Source: Rhyacophila brunnea
Taxonomy: Eukaryota; Arthropoda; Insecta; Trichoptera; Rhyacophilidae
DNA length: 64,000 nt
Assembly (NCBI GenBank): GCA_022495005.1
Contig: JAGYXB010001801.1
Span: forward strand, 682,001-746,000
Direction: 5' to 3'
Position 1 is the first letter of the stretch; the number at the start of each line of letters is the position of its first letter. Positions 48,850-61,292 of this stretch are shown piece after piece. Below the pieces are notes generated by a model. That model was not told the origin of the DNA. It ran no database searches and saw nothing but the letters and a program-made list of their open reading frames with translations. Position numbers and translations under genes: made by a program.

Positions 48850-51341
48850 GTTTGTCCCCAAATCGGCTAGATTGTTGGATGGACAGTAAGTACACACGTT
48901 CTAAGTAATATTTATTTACATAGGTAGTTTATATACCAAATGAATATTTTAACATCTTTATATATCGTGCAAAACTGAATATGTACGTATAATATATATA
49001 TATACCTATATGCGTTTTTGTTGTGACCTCAATATTTGACGGATTTAAATCGTAGTCCATACCTACTTTCACTGTGCATAAAAATGCCGTCTGCCTTATA
49101 ACAGAAATATGATTTTATTTGACACTTGATTACTCAAAATATCTCCACCGATACGTGTAATTCTAATATTATTATTAGCGTCGAGTTCTTTGACTTTTCG
49201 CCCTAAAAAATAAAATAAATTTAATATATTCGGTTTATTAAATCGACGCTTCTGTTACTCATTGCCATTTATTTGGAAGTCATCGTGACGACTCTCATCT
49301 GACATAATATTTTCGCAATACAATTTTTATTACTGTGAACAAACTCATTTTTAGCAAGAGTATTTATTCTAGGGTTTAACTTTAGATGTGTACACAAAAC
49401 CGCTTAATACCTATCGTTTATATGCGTAAATGTGAAATTTACACACGATAACTAAATATGTATATTTTTTGATTTATCATAATATTTTGTCATTTTATAG
49501 TGCGGCTTAATTTACTCGTATGGCGGGAGGGTGTAGACAACAACATACAAATATCCAAATAAACAAAACCAGTCATCAACCCAAAATGACATTGTTAAGA
49601 GATACTCATCACTAGCTTGGTGAATAGGAGAAAATTCCTCGAGGAAACGTATACAGAACCTCCCTAGGTTTTAACATGCTCGAAGGTTTGGATTTTACCG
49701 CATTCACAGATATGATTGGGGATTTATTACCCAATTGTGCATGCTATACGCACCGAGCTGAAACACAGTAAGATCTTGACTTAAAGGAATATAGTCGATT
49801 GTCTGTTAAAAATCAAATTTGCAGTAGAAAAATCTTTATTGCGCTAAAATAACTGTCATTGTAGTGTGTATTTTTACAATAGGTACAATGTAAAATTTTG
49901 TGCACAAGTTTTATATTTTTATTGATTCGACAAAGTGTTAAAGACCAATTATTATTATACCACTTTAATATAGATTACTATTTCAATGTCGTTTTGACTT
50001 GTCAGCGATCGTCTAAACATAATATACAACGTCACTTCTTGGTATTAATGGTACCGATATAATCTCCTATGCATATTTATCTAAGAATCGCATTTTTTGC
50101 TTCGACTGAAGAAATGCGCTTTTCAAATAACCCAGTTTGCCTCTAGGATCTTTCGTGTTTCCTGTGTTATTGCGGGGTCAGCGGGGAGTTGCACTGAGGA
50201 GCGATGCACTTGCTGTCAGGGCATTGCAACGTCGCGGCCGATGCACTCGCGGTTATGCATATATTCGACAGGGATAGGAACCAGCTTCTTTTATATTATA
50301 CGTGCGATAACCCAAGGGATAAGTGGTATGGGTTGGTTGTATTACCAATGTGGTTAGAATGTTATTCAATGCACTTCATATCGGTTCTAAAATATTCATA
50401 TCACTATCTAGGTTCTAGATATGTATATGTTTGTTTATATATACGTACGTCGTGGTTACGTGTAAATTACACGTATTGCGTTTCGCCGTAGCATTACCGG
50501 AAAGAGATGAGCGTATGGCATTGAGATAAAAAAATAATACGTTGCTCTTGGAGCGACAGTAATGTTCCAATGTTATCAGATTCAATTAGGACATTAATGT
50601 GATATATACGACTTGATACTTACGAGCACCACCTGCTAGAATTTTATATTTATTTACGATATGATTATATTTCAAAAAATTTTCCCCCACCTATTTTCTT
50701 CTGTCTTTCCCTATTTTTATTACGTCTTTTTAAACTGTTTTATTTAGACATGAATTCGATTTTAATATTAAATATTAGGTATACGGGTATTTATTTCCGA
50801 TCCAGCAACTCACGATGAACTGTGATACGGTCAACTGCGTACGTACAAATTTGTACCCCATGACTGGGAATGTCCGCAGTTACCCAAGGCTGAGGTCGCT
50901 ATGCACTGAATTTACGTGACTTTAAATTAAGATTACCTACGCAAGATAGGTGGACGTACAATAGGTAAAATTAAAAATCCTGGACCAGCCATATCACAAT
51001 CTCACCGCCTTGGACATTCGCTGTGCGTTGTAATGATTTTTCTCAATTGTTACTTGTTATCCATTGATTGATCGCAGTATAATACATAGTATTTACCTAC
51101 ACATTATATTTTTTAAGGTGTTAATTTGCAATAATTATATTGTAATACTCCATAAAATTAAGTATTATTTTTTCATCCACCTGCATTAAAATTTTTACCA
51201 GTTGCCCACTTTTTTTTGATGTGTAGTTTTGATTCTAATTGCCTCGTTTTGTTGTCTTAAAATAGTATAAATAGGTGTAGTGAAAATAAATGTAGTAACA
51301 TGTAAAAAAACCATAGTAAATGTAGTCAAATAGAATAATTA
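48850..51341. other. no gene seen
   Basis: AT-rich sequence with one complex, GC-richer patch at about 50140-50290. Overlapping frames of 86 and 95 codons there show no domain, signal peptide or splice-site context I can defend. Confidence 0.35.
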
Positions 51342-53951
51342 CTTAGAGCGGTATGCACAATCTAAGATTTCGATCCTAAGGATAAGTCGCCGAAAAGCAT
51401 AACTTAACTATAGACAATCCTGAGTATAGAGTTAAGGAATCCTTAACCATAGACTACTTTTGTTATGAACACGCCCCCTTCTGTATTACGCATGAGTGTA
51501 GGACCGTAACAAAAATATCGATACTTCAATGCTATCAATACTTTATGAAAGATACATCGATATTTTGCTATTGATAATTTCTTTCGATAACGATGGATAT
51601 TATATAATAAAATTGTAAATAATCCTTCGCAAACAACTATAATTTGACAACGATATTTACGAACATGGCCCCCACAAGGCGGGGGGCTAACAGGGCTCTA
51701 GCCTGGGGTCAATCAGATAAGTGAGATAAACACACATCACAAATTTGCTCTAATACTAATAAAGTCGCCTGCGCACTATTTTATTTCAACGATTTTAACA
51801 TTTTAACAATAGTAGTACGATGCATTTTTTTATTATCGTATGTCGATACTTGACAACTCCGCAATTCAAATACATATAAATTCTAATGGTTTTAAGTTTT
51901 GTACTATTCCATTTGAAACGTTTTTTGCGACACCGGTATCGCCTTTCGGCATCTTCGGGCACTATGCACACTCACCAATGGTAAATACAATTGACACATC
52001 GACCCGGGTCGTATAAAAATGACCCATTCACTGCGTTCAACGCAACTGGTGCGTCGCAACAGTGGCGCAACAGTGAATGGGGACTGCGGACATTTTAATA
52101 TAGAGATATATTAAAAAAAATACACAAAATCACTAAAAATACAGTGAATATCCTTAATTTTACCTCGAACACCATTTGAATGCTGTATTTCGAAAACGTT
52201 GCTTGACACATTTTAAAAAACAGTGAGATAAGTTGCAAAAATCTTCATATTACCTAAATACACAAATGTTACTAGTTTTTTTTTAAAGACAACGGTTAAC
52301 ATTTGCTATAAAATAATATATTTTACATCTACCTACCTATTTATTTTTATACCTATAGGATTGTTTTCACTATTTTGACTAAAACACAATAGTGACTTGT
52401 AACGTTTTCAAAATACAGCATTCATTTTGAAAATGCTAATATTGAGTGTCACATTGCTTTTAACCCTAAGTAAACTTAAAAATCCTGGCCTGGGGAGTGG
52501 GGGCCCGGTTTAGGTTGTGTAGACCATCCTTTCCTTAAAGGACGATACTTTCTTTTGATACGATACCCATTCCATGTATCGATACTTTTTCAATGGATAG
52601 ACAGGCCTATTCAGTGTTAATTCGTTTTTGCCCGCCCTCTCAACTTATGCTCGCCTGATACCGCACAAGAAACAAGAGTGTTACCATGTTAAAAAAATAT
52701 CTTGCGGTGCCTGTAGAATCACGTATAATGACTTATAACGGAAACATAAAAGTATTATAATTAAATATTAATATATATTTATAGTTATTGCATTTATAAA
52801 GTGCAGTTGTCATATTTTTGTCATCGTTTAACAATTATAAAATAATTTACCTAAACTATAGGAAAGAGAATTTTTAAATATGGTATTATTTTCAATAGAA
52901 AAAACGAACGAAGCTTTAAGCCGAGGTGAACCATAGACAACATGATTTTAGCTAAGGACGATGTTTCTGCATAGTGTTTTCTACCGAGGAAATTTTAGTT
53001 AAGACAAATGTTTCTGCATTAGGCTCTTAGAGCCCTATGCACAATCGTCTGTCATAATTACAACAAAATTACAACAAAACACTATCCAGAAAGCCTTTCA
53101 TAGTTATGATCGAGTTGTCTATGGTCCACCAAATCTGCAATAGCTTCGTTCTGTTTTTCTATTGAAAATATTACCATATATAAAAATTCTCTTTTTCATA
53201 ATTTAGGTAAATTATTTTGTAATTGTTAAACGATGACAAAAATATGAAAAATATACAAAATAAATTCAATAACTATAAATACACAATTAATATTTAATAA
53301 AAATGATTAAATGTCTCCGCAATTAGTGAATAATATAAGTTATTTTTTGACCATGTTTTTCCCGATACGGTAACACTTGCCGTTGAAATGTCAGATTTTG
53401 TCATTTACAATTATTACAAATATATGCCATGATGTGAATAATTATATAGAGTGATTAAAACTAATATTACCATGTTGGTGTGTAGGTAACTAAGTACTTA
53501 TATATTTCAACTACCTATATATTGGTTTAATATTACATAAATATCTAAATCTGAATAAGAAAAGTTAATTCATAATTCATTGACACTGACATTTCAATTC
53601 AATAATCGGTTTTACTAAATTAAGACATGTACAGAATCAAGAAAGTAATGGAAAATATGTCGTATTAAATGTCACGGATATTTAATAGTTGTTCAATACC
53701 CATATTGAGATCAATTGTTAAATGAATTTGAGTGTATTGGCCGTTTTAAAGACACGTCAATTTATTTTGACAGCAGCTGTCAGTGGTAAATGGCAATACG
53801 GAAGGGGGGCAAGGGGGCGAGTTCATAACAAAAGTAGTCTATGGTTAAGGATTCCTTATCTCTATAATCTATAGTTAACAGATGGATTTCGGCTACTTAC
53901 AATTTTTACTGTTATTTTATGGTAAGTACGAATTGAGCATCGCGCTCTTAG
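51342..53951. mobile_element. composite foldback: outer TIRs around an inner palindrome
   Basis: Outer arms at 51342-51480 and 53800-53951 are inverted copies. A run of about 45 bp, including TTAACCATAGACTACTTTTG, is nearly perfect. Inside, a second palindrome has arms at about 52761-52950 and 53098-53295. The outer start CTTAGAGCGGTATGCACAAT recurs near the inner loop as CTTAGAGCCCTATGCACAAT (53026), so inner and outer parts may be two copies of one family, one inserted in the other. Between them lies an old hAT remnant. No coding frame. Confidence 0.7.
51650..52530. mobile_element. decayed hAT-family remnant
   Basis: It shares GATAAACACACATCACAA (near 51730) and the CGACAACTCCG/TGTCACATTGC blocks with the better-preserved element at 54065-54857. 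Termini are lost. It lies within the composite foldback. Confidence 0.45.
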
Positions 53952-54064
53952 TCCTAAATAAATGCAATACAGTATTTTGGCTATTGACTTACATACGGTT
54001 GATGTGTGAGAGTGATAAATTATTGTACCAAGAATTATTATTTAATTGAAACCATGATGTAACC
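53952..54064. other. spacer
   Basis: Short AT-rich spacer between the foldback and the hAT element; nothing seen. Confidence 0.5.
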
Positions 54065-54744
54065 CAGGGTTTCCCAAACTATGTTCCGCGGAACACCAGT
54101 GTTCCGCCATAAGATCAGATAAACACACATCACAATGTTGCTGTCACAATTTGCCTTGATAGTTAAAAAAAGTCGCCTCCGGCGCTATTATACTTCATGA
54201 CTATTAACATTTGTTAATTTTAAATTATATAAGTGAACGATGTAATTTTTGATTATTGCGTATTGATACTCGACAACTCCATGATGTATTAAAATAAAAA
54301 AAAAAACTAGTTAATAATGCACTGAATAAGGGCTTTTAATTTGAGCTGTAACAAAATTTGAAAAATGTTAATGTGACGTGTCACACTGCCTTTAACATTA
54401 GAGATAGGTAGGGGACCCTAGGGGTCGTAGCCTGAGGGTCCGCTTCAGGATGTGGTGGGGGCCATGATTGTTTTACTTCCGTTTACTACCTATTTATCTG
54501 AAGCGGGATTTTATATTCATGCTGCAACGAAGTCAAAGTGCAGAAACAGGCTCGATGCCACACCAGATATTAGAATGCAACTTACCAATATTGTGCCTAA
54601 TATCAAGAAGATATGCAATTCAAGGACTCAAAATTATCAAAGTCGTTACCTAAGTGCTTTATTTATTCATATTTTTATGTTTATATTATTATAGTTGTAT
54701 ATGTAAAAATATGTAATTACTGAATAAATAATGTTTTTTAATAA

Positions 54745-54780
<36 letters not shown>

Positions 54781-54857
54781 TTACTAGTAGGAATCAATCT
54801 AAAAAATAAGTAGTGTTTGCAAAGTGTTCCATTACAGAAAAAGTTTGGGAAACCCTG
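54065..54857. mobile_element. hAT deletion derivative with transposase C-terminus
   Basis: Inverted termini CAGGGTTTCCCAAACT and AGTTTGGGAAACCCTG are of hAT type. GTAACC directly follows the right end and directly precedes the left one, a 6-bp match where hAT would give 8. The 793-bp body keeps the last part of a transposase gene (54473-54694) and a long T-run at about 54747-54775. Related, more decayed copies are at 1175-2150 and 51650-52530. A SINE is inserted immediately outside the right end. Confidence 0.82.
54452..54694 (+). pseudogene. hAT transposase C-terminal (dimerisation) fragment
   Basis: The 80-codon frame contains LLPFTTYLSEAGFYIHAA followed by KSKCRNRLDATPDIRMQL and then a PNIKKIC segment. 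This matches the C-terminal hAT dimerisation region of ZBED5/FAM200/SCAND3-type transposases, which has the pattern LPF-STTYLCE-GFS, K-KYRNRL, PDLR-L and P-IKKLC. Everything upstream (BED zinc finger and catalytic core) is missing, so it cannot transpose. The apparent ATG at 54452 is probably fortuitous, with homology starting a few codons later. The frame runs on into AT-rich 3' sequence before the stop. Confidence 0.75.
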
Positions 54858-54875
54858 GTAACCTATCATGACGAG

Positions 54876-55072
54876 GCGGCTCTCGTGGTGCAGTTGGTAA
54901 GGCGCTCGCCTTCCACCCGAGAGTTCCTGGGTTCGATTCCCGGTCATGACAAAAACATTTATGTGTTTTTCTCAAAGCCTGGGTGTTTGTGATTGTTCAA
55001 AATTACTAACAAACCACCTTGTACGAAAAAGCAAGGACATGGTTATTAATAATTCTAAAAAAAAAAAAAAAA
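54876..55072 (+). mobile_element. tRNA-derived SINE, copy 1
   Basis: A tRNA-like head (GCGGCTCTCGTGGTGCAGTT, then a B box GGGTTCGATTCCCGG) is followed by a shared unique body and an A-tail of about 19 nt. Perfect 16-bp target duplications starting AACCTATCATGACGAG flank it at 54860-54875 and 55073-55088. The position of the anticodon reads TCC in a CTTCCAC loop, but the stems are imperfect, so this is not a tRNA gene. Copy 2 is at 61293-61489. The internal polymerase III promoter is probably intact. Confidence 0.92.
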
Positions 55073-55088
55073 AACCTATCATGACGAG

Positions 55089-58000
55089 ATAAAAATAAAA
55101 ATTTTAATTCATAATATTGGTGCAATGAAATAAGAAAGTGTCATTCCTTGTTGATAATTTTCCGTATAACTTTTCTCTAAATCGCATGTAATGTTCTTCC
55201 CGGCGCCCGTCGTACCATTGACGACGCCCTCGTTATCGCCGCGACGCTGCATCTGCCGCACCAAGCATGTAATATACGTTATTTATTTATGCCTAACGAC
55301 CCGTCCGGACATGTCGTGAGTCTGGTTACTTAAACAAAAAACATGAAAGTGCTAAAACTGAATGAGATAATCGCCCCGGATAGGTTAATTATATTCACCT
55401 GGCAGTTTTAAGGCTCACACGGTATCCTTGCGGTAGTTTATTAATTGACTGATAATCAGCACTATAGGTATGTTTCTGGGTAATTTTCTAGCAATTCTTT
55501 TATTCTTGTTTTAGATAGTATTTACTGTGATTTAAAAATATTAAGTAAATTTATCATTTTGAGCAATATTGAAATATTGTATTTGTCAGTAACTAACCTA
55601 TAGCCATTTTTTTATTATTCGCTGGTAGCACATGGACACGTCATTGCAAAATAAAGCGAAACAAACTGTGTATCTTAAAAACACACATTTTGACGGGCAT
55701 TCATCGTTATCCGCGCCGCGAATTTAGCTTTAGCGTGGACAATGAACTTTGCACTACAGCGCATTATATTAATGATATTTATTGAACTACAATGAATTTT
55801 TAAAAGTTAATATAATTAACGAATGAAAGAACTGGTCCACGTTTCACTAAAAAGCTAGTCTAGGCAATAATCCATGTACCTAAGTGCGTGCGAAAACAAT
55901 CTATACATTGGGATATATGTCTATTTGTTCGGTTATAACTTAAAAACTACTCGATCAATATTAATAAAACTTGCATAGCTTTTGGACCACGTAATTGGTA
56001 TCAGTTAAGTTGACTTCCAGTGGAATCCAGTCATTACGATTCTCGAAGTCCATTTATTTATTCATTGTGTATATTAAATTTGTCTCCTTTTCCTTTCTTC
56101 ATTCACTACTAACTATTACAATTAAAATAATCTTATACTTGTCCAGAATATTCCAATTGATAAACTTAGAAATTGTATTCAGAACCTTAAAAATATATGT
56201 GTAAACTGAAAATCAATCAAATCGGATGATAATTATGGGACAATATAACATTTGGACACCATCTGGTTTTATCTGTCAAATATGCACAGAAAGCTTATTC
56301 TCATTTGGCATACGTTTATTGATAACGTAAACTTATATATGTGTACACATAAGAAACTAAACTATTTTATAATGTTTAATGTAGTTAGTGGCCAGTAATA
56401 CATTGCGGACGATTTATGTACTTCATGTTTAGAGAAACATTTACTTTTTAAATGTCTTTTTTAGTGTTTAATATCTCTTTCGTTGGTATTGAAATACGTG
56501 ATATAACAAGACTCTACCTACAATTAATTGGTCAAAAAGATATGTGACGTATTTATATAGTCTTATAAAAAGTCTCTATCACGCTTTAGTTTTCTGGTTT
56601 ATATGTGTTAAATTAGCAAGTCCGATGTTCGTTACAAAGTAAGCTTGAAAGTACAGCATGTCCATGCCAAATTCGCTTTAAGTGCTCGGTTCATTTATTC
56701 GTCGGCAGAAATGTTAATGTGAATCGCTCTGGCATGCGCTGCGATGACTCTTATAGGTATACTATACTGGCTATTAACTTGGTCGTTTCAATATTGCAAG
56801 GTTGTATGTATACAACGTTCTTTAATTTTGTTCTATTGTGCGTGACGTTCGTAGTGGGTACTTACCACTAAATGAACACATCTAATATTTACAATAATAT
56901 AACTATGGCTAATACAATTATTGTACGTTAACAAAATGCAATATAATATATGGGAAAAATTGCATAATAGATATACCTATATACGGCAAACATAAATTCA
57001 TTAGTGCATTGAAATATCAAAATAGTTTATTGATTGAGTTGTAAAGTGTTTCCAACTATCGTCTTAAAATCGTTTAATTATAATTAAATTATAATTTAAT
57101 TAAAAATTTGACTTAAAAAAATTAACGTATCGTGAAAAAATCCAACAAGTTTAAAGATTTTAAGCATATTGGTGTATATTTACGATCTATTGATTGATTG
57201 ATCGAAAATCTTGCGTCAAATTATGTATTTCACCTGTAATAAAAAAAAAATCAGACTGATTAATTACGCAACCGCAAATCTATCAATCAACCTCTGAGCT
57301 GTGTTTAATGTCGACCGCAGCGAATTAATGTGTTCCTATAACATAAACCGCTATTTGCTTATAGCTTATAAGAGATGAAACCCAAACATGGATTCGAACT
57401 TGACATACTTTTGTTTTCGGCTTACGTGACTCAACTTTTGCTTTCATTCAAAATAATCGAAATCGTTTTCGATTTAGTAAACACATGTCAAAGCGAATTT
57501 CATAACACTGCGTGTTTAGACTTCAAAGAAATGTCTAACGCAGCTTTCTTTTTAAAATATTTTTTAGACAGATGGCCTTTAAGCCATTATAACAGCATTA
57601 GTTATTCGTATATTTATTTATAACTGAATAAATGACAATTTATGTAATTAAAGAGAAAAAGATTCTTAAGTCTCGAAATGCAGCGTCTTCCTCTGCAACC
57701 TATACTATTGCATATTGATCGGGATAATGCACTCTTGTGCATCATAATTTGGCTGAAATAGAGTATTTCTCTAGTTTTAAAATTAATACTATTGACTGAG
57801 TGCAATTTGAATTAAAATTCTGGTTTATTAAAGTTTTGTCTTTTTTGCAACCTGGATGTCGTATTTGTGCATACTCATCAATGGCAAATGTACACTGACA
57901 CAAACTTTTTACTTATTAATTGTATTAATTCAGTTGACATCCGAGAATTAACTATATTTTGTGTCAGGGTGAATTTGCCAATAATGAGAATGCAGATTGC

Positions 58001-58300
58001 CTGAATATGCCGAAAATCGAAACCCCGATCGCAAAAAAATGATTCAAATGGAATAGTACAAAACTTAAATCATTTAGAATTTCTCATTTCGTTTAACGAC
58101 GTTTGCATTAATAAGTTAACCTGTCGGTCTTAACCCTACGTGATTTTTCCAGGTTCAGTGTCCATCCATTCCTTCATGCAATATTTAAAAAATGAGAATA
58201 AATAACACGAATAAGTATGTTTTCTTTAAAAAATGGATATTTAATTTTTATAATAGGTACTACATGGCATATGGAAGTCGATTCTTATATTTTTGCGCCT
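55089..58300. other. no gene; CpG-richer patch at 55195-55325
   Basis: A CG-rich segment near 55200-55270 (CGGCGCCCGTCG, CGCCGCGACGCTGC) is unexplained. Frames at 55995-56204, 57375-57623 and 57614-57805 are unrecognised; 57380-57395 contains a weak minus-strand B-box-like word. Confidence 0.35.
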
Positions 58301-60057
58301 TTCCCTTCATATAATTTATGTTTAAAGTTCACTGGGGCCAGTTAATTTATGGACATTTTATGCAGCCCGCTTACCCCACAATCTATAGATATTTGCAATC
58401 TATAGGCAAAACTTTTCTCCGTATGATTCTCATCACCCTCGCAATTTGCAGTTATCTATGCTCAGTTTTTGAGCCCAAGTGAGAAGATACAATATTTCTA
58501 GCCGTATAACTAAGTCGTAAGTAAATCTTCTATATACATTTATTTCAAACACGTGGTAAAGAACTTTGTTGTAAAAATGTCTGCACACTTCGATCATTGG
58601 CAGGATTATAACTTCTCAGTAGTAAATGTTTAAGAAGTTAGTATTTAATGGAAAAATGATTTTCTATTCGGAATAGTCGCCAATCCTGCTTTCCGTTGAT
58701 ACAGTATTTAGTTGTGTAAACAATAAAACTTTTCTTATTTTATGATTCATTGAATGTAAATGCTGATGTGAGGAAAAACGTCAGGTTTTCCGTCACGAAA
58801 TTTTCACGAAAAGTGTTACGTGCAGCTCTAAAAATAGACTGAATGAACGTGTAAACTTGATGACTCACTCCCGTAATATGCCGGAGTGATTCATTCACTT
58901 GCAGCTCGTTGCATTTGCCAGATGACAGCGATTTTGATTAATAATCGCGACTTTTGTCTTATACAATCGTTCAATAATAATTTTATCCAATCAGAAAGTA
59001 AACGCTATGGGAATACATTTTAATTTATTCATTATATATTTTAAATATATTCATTGTTTGTTTTCTGGTAATTTGTGTTTAATGTACAATAATATTCTAA
59101 TTAAAAATATATACGAGTAGGTATATTATAAGTATCGTAATTTATAGTAAATGTGAACGTTTTAAATATAATATTTTTGATCAATTAAAAAAACCCTTTT
59201 TACGAACTATTTAATAACACATTGGACTTACATTATATACATTTAAAATAAGTAAAATATAATAGTGAAGTTACACCACTGGAATTGAAAAATAAATTGA
59301 GTTAGCATTATTACTTGGTTAGAATTCCAGTTCACAAGAATGTTGATAATTATCGTTAAGCTATAGGTTTTCATTTCTACGAATTGCTTTATTCAATGAA
59401 CAATTATTTTGGTTATCGCACCGTTATCAAAACTACACAAATAAACAATTTATGTGAACACGATGAAATTTAGGCATTCTAGTGACTTAAATTTTCGTAA
59501 TAAAGGGTTCAAATTAAACAGCTCGAAATTGATTAAGAATTTAATCCAAAATTCCATTTCGCCATTATTAAATATAGTATGAAAATCACGATAACTTTAC
59601 TATGAAATGTTTTGTTCAAATCAATTTAGCTGAAAAAGTTACTAATTTTCATAAATACATGACAGCATGAAAACTTTGACGAACAATAATTTTGCAACAC
59701 AACTTCCGAGGTTTTAATCAATAGAATAAGGTTATAAAACCAACAATAGGTACATGGGTATGCTGACAGGCTAGACACGCGAAGTTTAATGATGATACTT
59801 GAACGTTTTTATATTCCGAAGAAAACTACTTAAATTTTAGTAGTCTGTAGCAGAAACATGAGGTTTTAGAATAGTAACCAATTTTTTAGGCAATCAACGA
59901 ATTAATAGATCTGTCTGACAATTTTCTATTCCTGTGTAGATATTTTCCACCCACTATCGCTTCATATGTGTATATGCACTCTTTATAGTTATTATTGTGC
60001 CATTAACGTACGTAGTGTCTGAAGTTTTATGCGGTGTCGTAATATGCAATATGTAAC
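58301..60057. other. no gene seen
   Basis: AT-rich sequence. A less AT-rich patch at 58850-58960 contains TGACTCACTCCCG. A diverged relative of the repeat at 38.6-39.4 kb is at about 59400-59460. Confidence 0.35.
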
Positions 60058-60125
60058 ATCCCACCGCCGAAATGTTGAATAATCGCATTATTCATGCGAA
60101 AGCTCTCCAGCCGAGCTTTCGAACG
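60058..60125. promoter_or_regulatory. paired hairpins in a CG-richer block
   Basis: Two perfect inverted repeats sit side by side: GAATAAT-CGC-ATTATTC (60078-60094) and CGAAAGCTC-TCCAGCC-GAGCTTTCG (60097-60121). No transposon termini or reading frame explain them. A structured RNA or protein-binding site is possible but unproven. Confidence 0.35.
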
Positions 60126-60354
60126 GAATCGGTGTTGCACCTACCTACTCCTCCGCGGTTTAATATATTTATTTTATCTATAAATATATACCGCCGTTTG
60201 AACTGACTAGTCATTTTGATTTAAGTCAACGTTTTGATGTTCAGGTAAGATGTCTTGATTTAAAGTTGTTTTTCGATTGCGTAATATTGTTTTCTGTTTA
60301 CATAAATGCGCAGACATTATTAGTAATACGTAGTAAACATAGAGAAGCTTCATA

Positions 60355-60600
60355 TCATCATCATCAACCGGGTTAATTTCACTGTTGGATGAAGGCATCC
60401 ACGTGCTTATCCGCATGCTGCTTTCGGTCGTTGTACTTCTGTCTTCCCAACTACCTGATTAATTCGCCAATCCACTAACTTGTGTTAATTTAGTGTCCAT
60501 TTTCATTTAATCAAGTAGTTTGCCGAAATCTTTCCTGTTGCGTTTGTACTTCGGTTCGTGACCTTCCGCATTATTCCCGATGTTCACCTTTCTCAATCTC
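60355..60600 (-). mobile_element. RTE 3'-end scrap
   Basis: (ATC)n followed by TTTCACTGTTGGATGAAGGC is a minus-oriented RTE tail. Sequence beyond it is probably the decayed 3' part of the coding region, without readable motifs. Confidence 0.45.
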
Positions 60601-60610
60601 ATTTTTTCAT

Positions 60611-60700
60611 CAGTGGCGAAGGGTGCCTCTTGAAGGTATGTAAGCTGTGGTAAAAGCGCAATTGTAACAATGCGGCTGATCAGCGAGTTACACAAGTGTG
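60611..60700 (+). mobile_element. transposon terminus, CAGTGGCGAAG family
   Basis: It begins CAGTGGCGAAGGGTGCCTCT and continues through GTAAGCTGTGG, matching the ends at 33465 (minus) and 63423. Confidence 0.45.
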
Positions 60701-60731
60701 GCACATCATCTCAGCTACGGTCAGCACATTC

Positions 60732-61142
60732 TGAAAGTATGACATACTTTGACGAGGGTCGAACAACAAAGCTTGGTTAGCAAAACGCCGCGAAGTTGCA
60801 ACGGTGATCGGCAGCTTATTGCCAATAGTGACCTACATCAATAATGGCTTGTTTAATTTATCGAATATTCATTTATATAAATAGCGAGTCATTGATGAAA
60901 AATCAGATTCAGTCTCAGTATCACGCGGCACAGTATTGACTTCCACCGAGCCTCGGACCAGCGCACTCTCTCTCGCTACGACTCGCCCGGAAGTATTCTC
61001 TTACCGTGCCTTCGACTCAAGCATCTCTACCACCGAGCCTCGGACCGCTAACATCTCTCATGCGTTATTTTCTTGTACATACTGTATACTGTTTACGCAG
61101 CAATAAACTCTCGCTCCTCGATACACTCAAACAACCTCCGGT
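60732..61142 (+). mobile_element. solo-LTR-like block with promoter
   Basis: The 5' boundary TG at 60732 and the 3' boundary at 61142 are flanked by CATTC on both sides (60727-60731, 61143-61147), like a 5-bp target duplication. Inside, in order, are a TATA box TATATAAAT (60874-60882), arthropod-type initiators TCAGTC and TCAGTA (60909-60919), a CT-rich leader with the word CCACCGAGCCTCGGACC twice (about 80 bp apart), and AATAAA near 61103. This U3-R-U5 order fits an LTR. The 3' end is GGT and not the canonical CA, and no gag/pol sequence is present, so the assignment is tentative. Confidence 0.5.
60870..60920 (+). promoter_or_regulatory. TATA plus Inr core promoter
   Basis: TATATAAAT at 60874 lies about 35 nt before TCAGTC at 60909, with a second TCAGT directly after. 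The spacing suits RNA polymerase II initiation in an LTR. Confidence 0.5.
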
Positions 61143-61292
61143 CATTCATTTATCACCAACTTCATCACTGCCAAACTTGTGTAAGAAAATCTTTTACACC
61201 TTTGATTTCCACATACCTAATATATTTAAAATATGTATATTGTTTTAGTATTAAAATCTCTCAGAGAACAATCATTATGAATATTATACGTC

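Noticed and set aside
50097..50491. Overlapping 86- and 95-codon frames as an exon
   Set aside because: No domain, codon pattern or splice-site support in either frame.
51511..52600. Direct repeat of ATCGATACTT-type words as an LTR pair
   Set aside because: The shared words are only about 20 bp and rich in the common TATCGATA motif. No LTR boundaries or internal genes.
54747..54775. Long T-run as terminator or poly-A of a minus-strand retroelement
   Set aside because: It lies within the hAT element with no retroelement sequence beside it, so it is treated as simple repeat slippage.
54876..54952. Functional tRNA gene (B box and cloverleaf-like head)
   Set aside because: It has a shared body, an A-tail and a 16-bp target duplication, and mismatched stems, so it is a SINE.
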